Assembly (NCBI GenBank): GCA_029204225.1
Contig: CM055094.1
Coordinates: forward strand, 67,664,536-67,728,535
Source: Diphasiastrum complanatum
Lineage: Eukaryota; Streptophyta; Lycopodiopsida; Lycopodiales; Lycopodiaceae
Reading direction: 5' to 3'
Length of the DNA stretch: 64,000 nt
Below are positions 45,182 through 56,324 of this stretch, piece by piece. The notes beneath the pieces are model-generated. The model saw only the letters and a program-made list of their open reading frames with translations, made no database searches and was not told the DNA's origin. The stretch's first letter is position 1. Each line of letters starts with the position of its first letter. Position numbers and translations under genes: made by a program.

Positions 45182-45235
<54 letters not shown>
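45182..45235 (+). repeat. (CT)n microsatellite
   Basis: A run of 54 bases of alternating C and T with no interruption. Confidence 0.95.
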
Positions 45236-45237
<2 letters not shown>

Positions 45238-45473
45238 GCGGGGCCTTGGACATCCAGAACACACAACTCCAGTCTATTGCGATCAAGCATTATATCATGC
45301 TTGCTCGCGGTGGGGACGATAGCTCTCCTTTGTCACCACCTTCATCCTTCTCTTCGTAGCACCATGCTTGCATCTTCTTCCCTTCCTGTCATCTCTAGGA
45401 TCTAGGATCGCAGAGAAGCCGCTAAATCTAGCTTTTGATAGAGCTGATTGATTGGGTGGGGAGGTTGGAAGAG

Positions 45474-45691
45474 ATGGAGCAGCTGGAGCTCCTGTTGTTG
45501 CAGTTTCTGATGCCAGATAATGAAGCTCGGAGGAATGTGGAAGAACATATCTAGCAGTTGAAGGTGGATCCGCAGCTGGTGCTGCTCTTTTGCACCAGAT
45601 TCGGGCAGCTCACTCTCCCAATGTGCGGCAGCTTGTGGCTGTACTGCTTCTCAAGAAGATAACGGGACATTAGACGAAGCTCACCCATTAG
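45474..45691 (+). pseudogene. importin-4-like N-terminal fragment, broken
   Basis: From ATG 45474 the frame reads MEQLELLLLQFLMPDNEARR then NVEEHI and a stop; after a frameshift near 45575 another frame reads HQIRAAHSPNVRQLVAVLLL, then KKITGH and a stop. This follows the N-terminus of plant importin-4/IMB4 (Arabidopsis At4g27640 type), an importin-beta family HEAT-repeat nuclear import receptor. The first HEAT repeat and the importin-beta N-terminal pattern are covered; the rest of the receptor (about 950 residues) is absent. Two stops and a frameshift in 200 bases make this a pseudogene. A 5'UTR-like stretch precedes the ATG. Confidence 0.65.
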
Positions 45692-46980
45692 TGAAGCAAA
45701 TACGCTGGTGTTGTATAGATAAGATAGGAGGCACAAAAGGCTCACAATATTCTGAGTGGGTAACTACTGCCATGTTTTCGGCTGTCTATGGGAAGCGGTC
45801 GCTGTTTTGACGGATCTCCACCTATTGCGAAGCGGCTGCGTTGCAATGGAAACTCTCCTATCCGCTTTCACTCTTCGACCCCTAGAAGATCCCGAAGTAG
45901 TTCTCCTAATATGTTTTGCAATGGCATGCAAATTAAGAAACACGTGAATCACTTTCTAATAGCTCACAGAGGTTGTAGTGTGCCGTGAACAAAAGCTGAG
46001 GATATACAAACTCTTAGTTTGTTCTATACACAAACAATGGATCCATGCATAGGTAATGATACACCCAGCCCAAAATTTCTCAAAACAGGTTTCTATGGTA
46101 GAAATTAACTTGGAGGAATAAAGTAGGTGTCAAAACTAGCCAGGGAATCACATTCTAATAGCTTACTTCTGTAGGTTTTCCTTCTGATGGCAATGTTTCA
46201 TATTAGTTGCATTCTGAACCTTCATCCTCTAGAATGTACAATGTTTAGTAAGTATAGACAAACAAAAGTATCAAATAAAAACAAACACTATGAGCACACG
46301 AACGTGTTCCGAATAGTTTTCACGTTTGCCTACCATTCCATGTGGACCTAACGTCTGGAATAAGTTATAAAAAGATATTGTTTCAGTTTTCGACTAGAAT
46401 TTTGTTGTGTTAAGGAAGCTGTCAAAAGAAAATATCCTAAATTTTTTTGTTCCCAAAGCTACTTTTCGACTGGAATTTCTTTGTCCATCTCAACATTAGG
46501 TGTACATGACTACTTCCTGCAACTACGTAGCCTGTTTCCGGAATGGAAAAGCAGGTGTGCCTCTTTATTGTGTGTTTTTGATGCAATTCGAACCTTTTCT
46601 TTTTTGTTGGATGGTGCGTATATCTTATTCTTAAGCGGTCCAATTTATAGACTCATTTATCGTTTTGCAACTGCACATCATTCAATTCTCAATAATTTAT
46701 CAATTAGTAGTCAATGTAGGGTCGCGCCTGGTGTTTATTTTACATTTGGATTTCTAATCATGTTTTTTATAGAAAGGAAAGTGATAGATTGGATTAAGTT
46801 TGAAGTGCTAATTATGAACGTTCAACTATTGTTCCATGACAAGTTGCTCATATCTATGCATATCATTAGCAATGGTTTCATCGGTCCTTACAAAACCAAA
46901 TTGGAGATTGGTTTTAGAGTTTCTCCTCACGCTTCTGATAGCATGCAGGTCGCGATCTTAAATAGCCCTTGCCAGTTGCA
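45692..46980. other. intergenic sequence, nothing recognised
   Basis: A 175-codon plus-strand frame at 46481-47008 is hydrophobic and shows no domain; it runs into the repeated cassette at 46985 and is probably chance. A 63-codon frame at 45756-45947 may be further decayed pseudogene but does not match importin. Confidence 0.45.
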
Positions 46981-46984
46981 TCCA

Positions 46985-47200
46985 ATGGTCCTCACGGGCT
47001 GTCGTTGACCCCTCCCAAACGACCACAAAGGAGGTGTTTGTGGCCCCTCCCTTCATTCCACATAGGGACCACAATTAGGCCATGCATTTCACCGTGGTCC
47101 TTTAGGCAGGCCTTACAGATCTGAGATCACGGTCCTTTAGGCCACACATTTCACCGCTAATGAAGGCAACATTGACTGCATTTCACCGCATTTCACGGGC
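46985..47200 (+). repeat. repeated cassette, copy 1
   Basis: It includes CGTTGACCCCTCCCAAACGA, AAAGGAGGTGTTTG(T/C)GGCCC and CCTCCCTTCAT, then GGTCCTTTAGGCCA and CATTTCACCGC. The same words in the same order recur at 48420-48575. Both copies are followed by (CT)n arrays. Confidence 0.8.
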
Positions 47201-47233
47201 CTTACAGATCTAGAACTCACGGTTCTCATGATG

Positions 47234-47262
47234 CTCTCTCTCTCTCTCTCTCTCTCTCTCTT

Positions 47263-47322
<60 letters not shown>
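47234..47322 (+). repeat. (CT)n microsatellite with one TTG interruption
   Basis: Alternating CT with an interruption near 47261. Confidence 0.95.
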
Positions 47323-47325
<3 letters not shown>

Positions 47326-48062
47326 TGACATTATCTCGAGTTTTTGCATGCACAAATCAAAAATCCAAACACACACGCACACACACACTTGCATTAGAAA
47401 AATAGGCATGCCTCTCCCACCACAGCTACCAGAAGCTTTTCTCTCAGAATTTAGACAGAGCGCCAATATTACACATGAGCATTGATTTATATATGTATTC
47501 TAAATGCTAATCTTGTTGACTCCATCCAATCAAGTGAGGAGCGCTAACCTCCACAGTCTCAGTTCTGAATCTAATTAGTAGAAGTTCATAGTATTCACAT
47601 GTGGATTTTGAATACTGGTTCACATCTACTACACTTTGGATTTGGAGTAATGAATCACAACCATTATAGTCCTGATTTTAAAGAAAAGCTTATATATGTT
47701 GCTTTAGGGCCATTTTTGAGCACTGACTTGCACCTATGCTTTTGGGCATTCGACTCCAAACCATACCAGCTTCCAAATGCATTCCTGAGGAGGAGAATCT
47801 TTGTCATTTATCACACTTTTGAACAAATCATTGTTTCCAACTTTCAGGAAGTAATAAAGCATCTAAATGACACATGGAGCATGAGCAAATGAGTGTTGAT
47901 TCAGCTGTTGCATCAACGCATTCTCTCCCTCACTCACGGTTCTCCCTCTCTCTTGCTTACGGTTCTCAGCCAGTTGCGATCTTCAACAACTCTTGCCAGT
48001 TGCAATCTTCAACAACTCTTGCTAGTCACGTTCTTCAACACCTCTTGCCAGTTGCGAACCAA

Positions 48063-48165
<103 letters not shown>

Positions 48166-48244
48166 CGCTAAGGACGACATTTCACCGCACTCACTCATTC
48201 ACTCATGGTTCTCTCCCTCTCTCTCACTCATTCACTCACTCACA

Positions 48245-48246
<2 letters not shown>

Positions 48247-48339
<93 letters not shown>
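48247..48339 (+). repeat. (CT)n microsatellite
   Basis: About 93 bases of alternating C and T; flanked by CTCACTCATTCACTCA-type words on the left and GGTTCTCACGATGCTC words on the right, which recur around the neighbouring arrays. Confidence 0.95.
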
Positions 48340-48342
<3 letters not shown>

Positions 48343-48358
48343 CACGGTTCTCACGATG

Positions 48359-48411
48359 CTCTCTCTCTCTCTCACTCATGGTTCTCACGAAGCTCTCTCT
48401 CTCTCTCTCTC
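48359..48411 (+). repeat. interrupted (CT)n microsatellite
   Basis: Two CT runs separated by ACTCATGGTTCTCACGAAG. Confidence 0.9.
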
Positions 48412-48419
48412 AGATGCTT

Positions 48420-48686
<267 letters not shown>

Positions 48687-48714
48687 CTCAAGGAGGTTTT
48701 TGAACAAAGAAGGT

Positions 48715-48965
48715 GTTTGCGACCTCACGACAAGGACCGCACTACAAGGACCACATAAGGACCGCAACCTCACTACAAGGACTACATAAGGACTGCTATT
48801 AGGCCGCATAGGTACCGCATTTAGGCCATTTGTGGTCCTTTAGGACACGCATTTCACTAGATCATCGGCCGCATAGGGACCGCAATCAGGCCGCAAAGGG
48901 ACTGCATTTAGGCCACATAAGGACCGCCGCGTAAGGACTGCAATAGGCCACATAGGGACCACCGC
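48715..48965 (+). repeat. degenerate GGACCGCA/TTAGGCC short-repeat block
   Basis: Words ACAAGGACCGCA, ACATAAGGACCGCA, TAGGCCGCATAGGGACCGCA occur irregularly about ten times. The words are shared with the cassettes at 46985 and 48420, so the block looks like amplification of part of that cassette. Confidence 0.7.
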
Positions 48966-49029
48966 CACCTAGATCGAAAAATCAGCATCCGCCAACGACA
49001 TACTGAATTTTCAAATCATCGGCCGCCAT

Positions 49030-49059
49030 TGCCCGTCAACGATGGGCACTCTTTACTAG
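49030..49059 (+). mobile_element. Helitron-like 3' terminus (copy A)
   Basis: Hairpin TGCCCGTCAACGATGGGCA (49030-49048) is followed after 7 bases by CTAG at 49056-49059, with T next. A subterminal hairpin about ten bases before a CTRR end and insertion before T are the defining features of Helitron 3' ends. The 5' end was not identified; the (CT)n and cassette sequence to the left may belong to the element. Confidence 0.65.
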
Positions 49060-49152
49060 TATGTATACATATATATATATATATATACATACATTATATA
49101 CTAAGTTTTCTTTTTTTTAAAAGGAGACAAAAAAAAGTCCCCATCAAGAAAG

Positions 49153-49154
<2 letters not shown>

Positions 49155-49194
<40 letters not shown>
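49155..49194 (+). repeat. poly-C tract, 40 bases
   Basis: A run of about 40 C in a row in the plus strand. It could be partly a sequencing artefact, since long homopolymers are hard to read. Confidence 0.85.
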
Positions 49195-49744
49195 TTCCCC
49201 CCTCTTAAAAAAAAAAAAACTATGATTTTTAAGGGCAGGAGCATATCTTTTTCTAACACTCCCTCGCCCTTTTTTGTCACATGGCAAAACCCACCCACCC
49301 ATCTCCCCCGAGCACTTAAACCATCGGCCTCTTGCCCAAACAACTTGCTCTTAACCATTAGGGAGCACACTCGCACTCCGCCCACCCCATATGTTCCCCC
49401 CTTCTCCAGTCAGTCCACCTAAAAAAACATCATCGATGAGCAGACCCACACTAAGATTTATTACATGACTTTCTTATTTATTTTGAATTACCAAAGTTCT
49501 ACCCATAAATCATGAACACAAAGTTCTTTTCTCCGTCTAGCATCCATGCTCTATGAAGGAACATATTTGCCAATCCCATCCTTGCAACGACTGTGGGAAA
49601 TAGTAGAAGATGAATATCTAAAACTAGACATTTTTTTATTTATTCAGATTGAAATGAAAATTTGACACGAAGTTTTCCTTTGTTCTTACCTCTAGGATTC
49701 TTCCTTTTTCTTTCCAGTTCTGTAGTTTTTTATTCTCCTTGCTG

Positions 49745-49937
49745 CACAAGTTTGCTTGATCAATTTGTCCCATCAGTCACATAAATCACACACACACACA
49801 TACACACATGCACATTTCATACATACAAATCCACACACACATCATCATCGACCACATAAATCACACACACCATCGAGCACAAATCATACACACAAATCCA
49901 CACACATAGACACACACGCACACTCATACACACATAT

Positions 49938-49977
<40 letters not shown>

Positions 49978-50233
49978 CATCGGCCACCCACCATCGACAG
50001 ACACACTATGCTAGACTACCCACACGCATGCAGAGATATACGCACTCTCACGCATACACACATACATAAACACATGTACATACACACACATACATCGGCC
50101 ACCCGTCAACAACCATCGGCTTTCCTCCTAAATCGGGCACCCGTCAATGACCATCAGCTTTTCTCCTAAATCGGCCGTCACCCACCCGTCGGCCGCCGTC
50201 CATTGCCCGTCAATGACGGGCATTCTTTACTAG
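49745..50233 (+). mobile_element. Helitron-like element (copy B), 3' end at 50233
   Basis: The right end has a perfect 9-bp-stem hairpin, TGCCCGTCAATGACGGGCA (50204-50222), 7 bases, then CTAG (50230-50233) followed by T. The body contains (CA)n/(ACAC)n sequence and CCACCCGTCGGCCG words. The left limit 49745 is where similarity to the inverted copy to the right begins (CACAAGTTTGCTTGATCAAT), not a proven terminus. No Rep/helicase coding sequence is present, so it is non-autonomous. Confidence 0.6.
49786..49975 (+). repeat. (CA)n-rich tract within Helitron-like copy B
   Basis: Alternating CA with ATACAC and CATCG interruptions, densest at 49940-49975. Frames through it (HTHTHT peptides) are artefacts. 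Confidence 0.9.
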
Positions 50234-50241
50234 TAATATAT

Positions 50242-50470
50242 GTAAAGAGTGCCCGTCGTTGACGGGCAATGAACGGCGGCCGACGGGCGGATGACGACCG
50301 ATTTAGGAGGAAAGCTGATGGTCATTGACAGGTGGCCAATTTAGGAGGAAAGTCGATGGTCGTTGACGGGTGGCCGATGTATGTGTGTGTATGTACATGT
50401 GTTTATGTATGTGTGTATTCGTGAGAGTGCGTATATCTCTGCATGCGTGTGGGTAGTCTAGCATATATAT
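50242..50470 (-). mobile_element. Helitron-like 3' part, inverted (copy C)
   Basis: On the minus strand the hairpin TGCCCGTCAACGACGGGCA (plus 50250-50268) is followed by CTCTTTAC, but the CTAG is not there: it runs into ATATATTACTAG of copy B. The body is the inverted counterpart of copy B (TTTAGGAGGAAAG words, GTATGT repeats). The terminal bases were probably lost or overwritten when the two copies came together. Confidence 0.6.
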
Positions 50471-50477
50471 ATATATA

Positions 50478-50931
50478 CTAGTAAAGAGTGCCCGTCGTTG
50501 ACAAGCAATGGATGGCGGCCGACGGGCGGGTGACGGCCGATTTAGGAGGAAAGCTGATGGTCGTTGACGATGGCCGATGTATGTGTGTGTATGTACATGT
50601 GTTTATGTATGTGTAGTTGTGAGAATGCGTATATCTCTGCTTGCATGTGGGTAGTCTAGCATAGTGTGCCCGTCGATGGCGGGTGGCCGATGATGATGAT
50701 GTGTGTGTGTGTGTGTGTGTGTGTATGGATATGTGTGTATGAGTGTGCGTGTGTATGAGTGTGTGTGGATTTGTGTGTATGATTTGTGCTCGATGGTGTG
50801 TGTGTTTTATGTGGTCGGTGTGTGTGTGTATATGGATTTGTGTGTATGAAATGTGCGTGTGTGTATGTGTGTGTGTGTGTGTGTGATTAATGTGACTGAT
50901 GGGACAAATTGATCAAGCAAACTTGTGCATC
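50478..50931 (-). mobile_element. Helitron-like element, inverted (copy D)
   Basis: On the minus strand the element ends ...CTCTTTACTAG (CTAG at plus 50478-50481), next base T, with a hairpin at 50489-50507 that has mismatches in its second arm. It repeats copy C (50242-50470) as a tandem, then continues to 50931, ending in the inverted form of CACAAGTTTGCTTGATCAAT, the left end of copy B. Confidence 0.6.
50700..50885 (+). repeat. (GT)n-rich tract in Helitron-like copy D
   Basis: It is the inverted counterpart of the (CA)n tract at 49786-49975, with matching GATTTGTG and GTGCTCGATGG interruptions. Confidence 0.9.
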
Positions 50932-52060
50932 GAATAGTGGCCTTAATAGACCATAGAAGCGAGGCATCCTTCATGACTATTGCCATTGAATCTCATTGAA
51001 GTTTTGCTATGGCAATGGTGATGATTTTCTCATATACTCAATTAAGTATTCAAGTGAAATTCTCGATCAATAAGCTTACCATAGAAGAGTGGCCAAACCA
51101 TTTCAATTCACATTGTCCTCAATAATCATCCTTCAACGTTTCCATTTTTGAGAGAATATTTTGCTGCATTTTTCTTCAGCATTTTATGCTGGCTCCTCAA
51201 CTTTTAAACATCTTCACGTGGGGACACCATTTTTTTGAACAAATTTGGGAGTTGAGCATAAATTTGGCAGTAATTTAATTGGGCCTCACATACTATTTAG
51301 GGAGTTCTTTAGTCCATGGACATTTAATTGAGGACATTAGACTCTATAAATGTCATGGTGAGATGGAGTGACCTAAAGAGAAGGTTACACACGTTTGGGT
51401 CAATTAAATCAAATTTGGGATTTCAGAAGAAGTTCCAAGCCTTATTTGATAGAGGAAATCATTCACGAGCTAAGTTCAGGATAGCTGATTTCATTTTCAT
51501 TGCAGAGCATTTAATAGAATAGATGTGTGAGCATCAATATGATCAAAAACGTCGCTAGAATCATTTTCACGCAAGAAATTCGATGTGATAGGAACAAATA
51601 ATTAAACACGTTGAGAAAGCAAAGCGAGAATCACAACTACAACAATAGGCAAAACAATAAGTCACATTGACAAAACACACGTTTCATGACAACTACAACG
51701 TGAAACGAAATGATCGAAGGTTTTCTTCAACCAAATTCCTTACTATTGATGAGCATCAGTTGTCGAGAAGCAGAATAACAATCTTAGATCAATCATATTA
51801 TACAATTGAAAACAAAATAGAAGAGCTTCAATTCTAGTTCTAGTTGCAGCTAGCGAGTGCTTTTGATAAAGGATCTCTCGAAAAAGGCACCACGTAACTC
51901 ACTATTTCAAAACAACTTTCACAATTTGGCAAAGAAAGGATGAGATGAATCAAACAAGCATTGCAGACGGAACTTACAAATTATGAGAAATAAGACATAA
52001 AGATTAAAAAACGGATGTACTAAAGTATTAGGGAATGCACGAAAATGGACAAGAAGCTGA
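50932..52060. other. intergenic sequence, nothing recognised
   Basis: AT-rich with no domain or repeat I can name. A 64-codon frame at 51328-51522 has no recognisable similarity. Confidence 0.5.
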
Positions 52061-52063
52061 TGG

Positions 52064-52378
52064 TTGCGGGTAAGAAAGCGAGGAAAAGAGACACTTCCCT
52101 GGCACAATCGACATGCGAGAGATACTGCCTTTGTTTCAATGGAAAGCTCGTGCTCGTATGCCATAGCTGCTAGTGATGTCGCACATTTAGCAGAGAAAGG
52201 TCTGCGGAAAAGAGAGATCGAAGAAGAGGAAGACAAAGCAAAGGAGGAAGAGGAAGGTGAAAGAAAGAAGCGCGGCAAGGCGAGAGCGAACTGCATGGAT
52301 GCTGATTTCTTTAACTTGTTTTTTGACAGTTCGCAGAAATACAAAAGGATCAATGAGAGTGTTTCCCCGATTGATTGA
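52064..52378 (+). CDS. hypothetical ORF with a Lys/Glu-rich stretch, weak
   Basis: The 104-codon frame has AAS.DVAHLAEKGLRKRE then a charged KEEEEGERKKRGKARAN run and a DADFFNLFFDSSQKYK end. The charged part is coding-like, unlike the sequence around it, but there is no homologue I know. It may be an exon remnant; the opposite strand reads Ser/Phe/Leu-rich and is an artefact. Confidence 0.25.
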   Translation: MRVRKRGKETLPWHNRHARDTAFVSMESSCSYAIAASDVAHLAEKGLRKREIEEEEDKAKEEEEGERKKRGKARANCMDADFFNLFFDSSQKYKRINESVSPID

Positions 52379-52387
52379 ACATCTTCG

Positions 52388-52485
52388 ACTATTCGGTCAT
52401 CCCTGATTATTCAGCCATCCTGAATAATTTGACCATCTTGGACCATCTAACCAGATCCAATCATTCGGCCATCCTCGAACAATAG
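52388..52485 (+). repeat. degenerate ATTCGGCCATCCTGA-type short repeat
   Basis: Four copies of a word like ATTC(G/A)G(T/C)CATCC, spaced about 20-30 bases, partly eroded. Confidence 0.5.
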
Positions 52486-53363
52486 GCCGCAATCCAACTA
52501 TCGGTGGATCAACATACATTAAATCAAGACCGTGTTGGGGGAGGAAGAAAGAATGCCGAACGACTCCCCCGATGTGGGCTGCTCTTGACTATTAGCAAGA
52601 ATGATCTCGACAGCCAAAAAGAGATAGAAAATGCTGAATAGAATCACAACTCATGCGTTAAGGACTGCTGAAATAGTTTCATACTCAAAAAAATATCCTA
52701 AATTGAGTACAATTCACCAAAGAGGGTAATAAGCATGTGGAATTACTATTGATCAGATTAAAAGTGAAGTTCAATTCAGAATTCAATATAGCAGTGCAGA
52801 AAGATAGCGTTAGTTTCTCAGGTGTCAGAGACAACCATCATCTGATTGCATTCTAAGGAGTCAGAGACATCCGTGATTCGGTCAGATTGAGTGAGTGAAC
52901 AAAGACAAGTAATTAAGAAAGTGCAATCAATCACAACACACACTTATCCAGATTAGACACAAACAGTAGAAGGTGTTGTTATTATTTTACACTGAATGCT
53001 TGTCACAAGAGCATTTGCTCAATATGAGCATGGACAACACAAGTGACTATAGCCTAAATGCGGCGTAACTTCTGATGCTCAATCTTCCGCTCTATTGCAC
53101 TGTATTCAGTGAATGTGAGCTGGATGTATATATACACAACAATTTTGTGATTACAAGAATTGCTCAACTAATCTATAATTACAAGACTAGTTTAGTCTAA
53201 CCAAATATTGGTCGTGAATGTATAAATGTGTATATCAATTAGATGAGACGGAGGACTCAATAGAGTCGAAGTAGTCAAATGAGTCGATCGTCGAAGTAGT
53301 CGATGTTGAAATTGTCACTTCTATCTTGGTTAATGTAATATGTTAATTTTGAGATCTATGATC
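52486..53363. other. intergenic sequence, nothing recognised
   Basis: No domain is visible. The stretch ends at a TGTTGGAAATT that may start the next LTR. Confidence 0.5.
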
Positions 53364-54904
53364 TGTTGGAAATTAAGCCCACAGTTGTCTCCTTGGTGAA
53401 TGAATAAATTCTATTTCAAGATTCTTCTTGCACGTTTATTGATCTTTGATCTAGGGTTAGGTGAAACCTATTTTGGGTTCAAAGTCTACTCATCTAATAC
53501 CTGCAGGAATCACAAACTTAGATAGCCAATTTATTTGAAGAACGTCTACAACGAGCTTGCGGTTGATCTCCAACAAAGGATAACCAATCCTATCACAGTT
53601 TCAAGTTTAGATGTTAAGTTTCATAACTTGAAGTCATTGAAGACTTGGCCATCTTCGAAGCCTTCCACAAACTTGCATTTGCAACAAGTTTGCAGATTTA
53701 CATTACTTTCGCGACAATCTGCAAAAATACTCTAAGTGTCGTGATAGTCTGCGGAAATGAACTATGTTCGCCACAGTGTCGTCTTTTTCTCATTTTTCCA
53801 AAATGCGAAACTAGCATAGTTCAACAGTTTTGCAACAGTTCAAAAGTTCAGCTTGTGCAGTTCAAAAGTTCAATTGTTTTTAACACCTTCAGCTTTTTCG
53901 CATTTTTTCAAAAAATGCCAAAAGATAGAAAATTCCCAAAGGTCATCTATTTTCATGAGTTAAACTGTTTTAAAGACACATTTTGTCTTTTTAAGGGCAC
54001 CTTTTCCTTTTTAAGGGAACCTTCAGCTTTTTCGCAAAATCCCGAAGAGAGAGAAAATGCCGAACGTCGTCTATTTTGAACGAGGAACGTTCCCAGCCAC
54101 TTTTCGAAATTTGCGAAGTGAGAGAAAACCACTTCACGTAAAATGCAAAGTAGAGAATTTGCGATTACCTCGTCCACGTCAACATTCCCTATTTGGGTTG
54201 ATAGTATATATTATGTATAGTTGTCATAGAAGCCATATACTTCCAAGTACAACAATTTACCTAATTAGGTGACAAACATTTAACGTAGTTAATACATGGA
54301 TGCAATCTAGAAATAGATCATCCCAGCAAAGATTATATGAGATGCTTCATCCATGAGACATATAATTTTGAGCCTCCCAACTACGCCATCATTCTGGTTG
54401 TAACTGTCATTTTTTGTGCTTCAGTGTAATATAGCAGTAATACCTTTTCTATCTGTGTAACATAGATGAATGTTTATTGTGATTTGAATGCACTCTATCA
54501 TTGTTTGATCGCGCTTGTTTACTCACTCTGATCAAAACACGGACGTCTACGAATCCTCAATTTCTGATTAGACGATGGTTGTCTTTGACGCCTGAAGAAC
54601 TCGCGATATCATACTACTCTTTCCATCTATATCAGAACTAAACTTCACATTGAATCCATTTTTCAGTAATACCACACACACACCATTTCTAATCTCTTCA
54701 GTGGACTGTACTCTCGTTTTTGAGTATGAACTAATCTTCAAGATCTTGTTGGACAACTAGAACACTTAAAGCTGTGATTATACTTATCCTAAGTTTTCTA
54801 TTAGACTGGTTTTACATTAAGCAGCTGACTGTAACAGGAGAGCTGTTCCGCAATATTTTTGCTCTCTTCTCCATTCATGTTCTTCCATCTCCCTTGCCCC
54901 ATCA
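53364..54904 (+). repeat. candidate 5' LTR of a plus-strand copia element
   Basis: The right end ATCA at 54901-54904 lies just before the PBS. The proposed left end TGTTGGAAATT at 53364 would give a 1.54-kb LTR, but no second copy exists in the window to confirm it. Inside are two copies of a CAGCTTTTTCGCA...AAAATGCC segment (53890-53960 and 54025-54085). Confidence 0.4.
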
Positions 54905-54907
54905 GAC

Positions 54908-54919
54908 TGGTATCAGAGC
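54908..54919 (+). promoter_or_regulatory. primer binding site (initiator tRNA-Met) of the plus-strand copia
   Basis: TGGTATCAGAGC, preceded by LTR end CA at 54903-54904 and followed after 50 bases by the gag ATG. Confidence 0.9.
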
Positions 54920-54970
54920 CTAGCTCAAATAAACCAAAAGATTAAGTTCGTCATTTGTATTACTATTAGT

Positions 54971-55775
54971 ATGTCTCATATAGGTAACTCTTCATCATCA
55001 TCCAATGAGGCTAGAATCATTGACAAGTTCAATGGTTCTAACTTCTACATATGGAAGTTAAAACTCCAGATGATGTTGATAGATAGAGATCTTTGAGATG
55101 TAGTAGAAGGCGCTGAACTGAAACCAGAAGATGGTGATCAAGCAAAGGCATGGAAGATCAAAGATCAAAAGGGCCTTAGCATGTATCACACTCAATCTGG
55201 TCGACTCCCAAATATCCCACGTTACCACATGCAAAACCTCTAAGGATGCATTAGATTTGTTATCAAATCTCTATGAGACTCATGATGTAACCACTAGATT
55301 ACATCTTAGAAGGAAGTTCTTTACTATTAGCATGTTTGATTCTACTACCATCACTTCTCACATCAATAGCTTCAAGTCTTTGTTGGATCAGTTATCAGCT
55401 GTAGGATGTTCTATTCAAGATGATGATGTCGTTATGACCTTGGCTTTTCTCTTCCAAAGTCATATGAACACTTTGTGGTGATGATCTCCACAAAACCCGA
55501 CCTCACTCTTCAAAAGGTGATCGGTCATCTTCTTCAAAAAGAGATACGGAGAAAGACTAGCAGCCTGTCTATCAAAGACAAATCCATGGATCTATACACC
55601 AAGAAGAAAGACTACTCCAAGGGCAAAAATCAAGCGCAACAGCAATAGTAGAAGCCTCACACTCAAGATGAGAATAGTGGTGGTCACAAAAGAAGCTTTT
55701 CTGCAGATATTGCAAGAGAGCCAATCACGACATTAAGGAATGTCGTATCCGGATCTACATCGAGGCGAAGAAGCA
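54971..55775 (+). pseudogene. copia gag, broken
   Basis: Gag opens at 54971 (MSHIGNSSSSSNEARIID) and has the copia gag start FNGSNFYIWKLKLQMML. A TGA replaces the expected Trp codon after IDRDL, near 55095, and a frameshift near 55165 moves into frame 55131-55481 (CKTSKDALDLLSNLYET, then LHLRRKFFTISMFD), which is the UBN2 gag core. A zinc knuckle CRYCKRANHDIKEC lies near 55702-55743 in a third frame. The family differs from the minus-strand copia elements of this window. Confidence 0.85.
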
Positions 55776-56324
55776 ACAACAATAGTAGCCAGATCCTCCA
55801 ACGCAGTGGAACTCAAGGAGCAAGAAACACATTTGTTAATGGCTTACAACAACAACAACGAAGAATGTGATGGCTGGTACCTGGACAACAGCGCTACCCA
55901 GCACATGACCTCTTGCAAGGAATGGTTCATCGAGTATGCAGCTTACAGCAGAGATCAATTCATCTACCTCGGAGATTCAGGCACCATACGCGTGGAAGGC
56001 AAAGGGACAATCAAGATCACATTCAACAATGATCTATCTATTTGTGTTCCCAACGTCCTTCACGTTCCTCAGCTATCAAAGAACCTGTTATCAGTCTCTA
56101 AGATAACTGATGATGGCTACACTGTTACTTTCTCATCTAAGCAGTGTACAATATTTGAGAAATATACTATTCTGACTACATGCACTAGAGTCGAAAATCT
56201 TTATGTACTCTCTAATTTAGCTGCATTAGCTAGTATCTCTAATGAAAATGTAAACGATGATGCTATTTTGTGGCATAGTCGATTTGGACACGTGAATACA
56301 AGATCACTTTTCTATCTTTGGTAA
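55740..56324 (+). pseudogene. copia protease and GAG-pre-integrase segment, truncated
   Basis: The protease active site appears as WYLDNSATQHMT, where many copia elements have DSGA/DSGC, so DNS stands in place of DSG. It is followed by VPNVLHVPQLSKNLLSV and the pre-integrase end LWHSRFGHVN. The element stops at about 56324, before the integrase core; no RT is present in the following 1.5 kb. Confidence 0.85.

Noticed and set aside
46481-47008. 175-codon plus-strand frame
   Set aside because: Hydrophobic, no domain, and its end lies inside a repeated cassette; likely chance.
49155-49194. G-quadruplex-type regulatory element from the 40-base poly-C
   Set aside because: A plain homopolymer; it may be a sequencing artefact and no gene is near.
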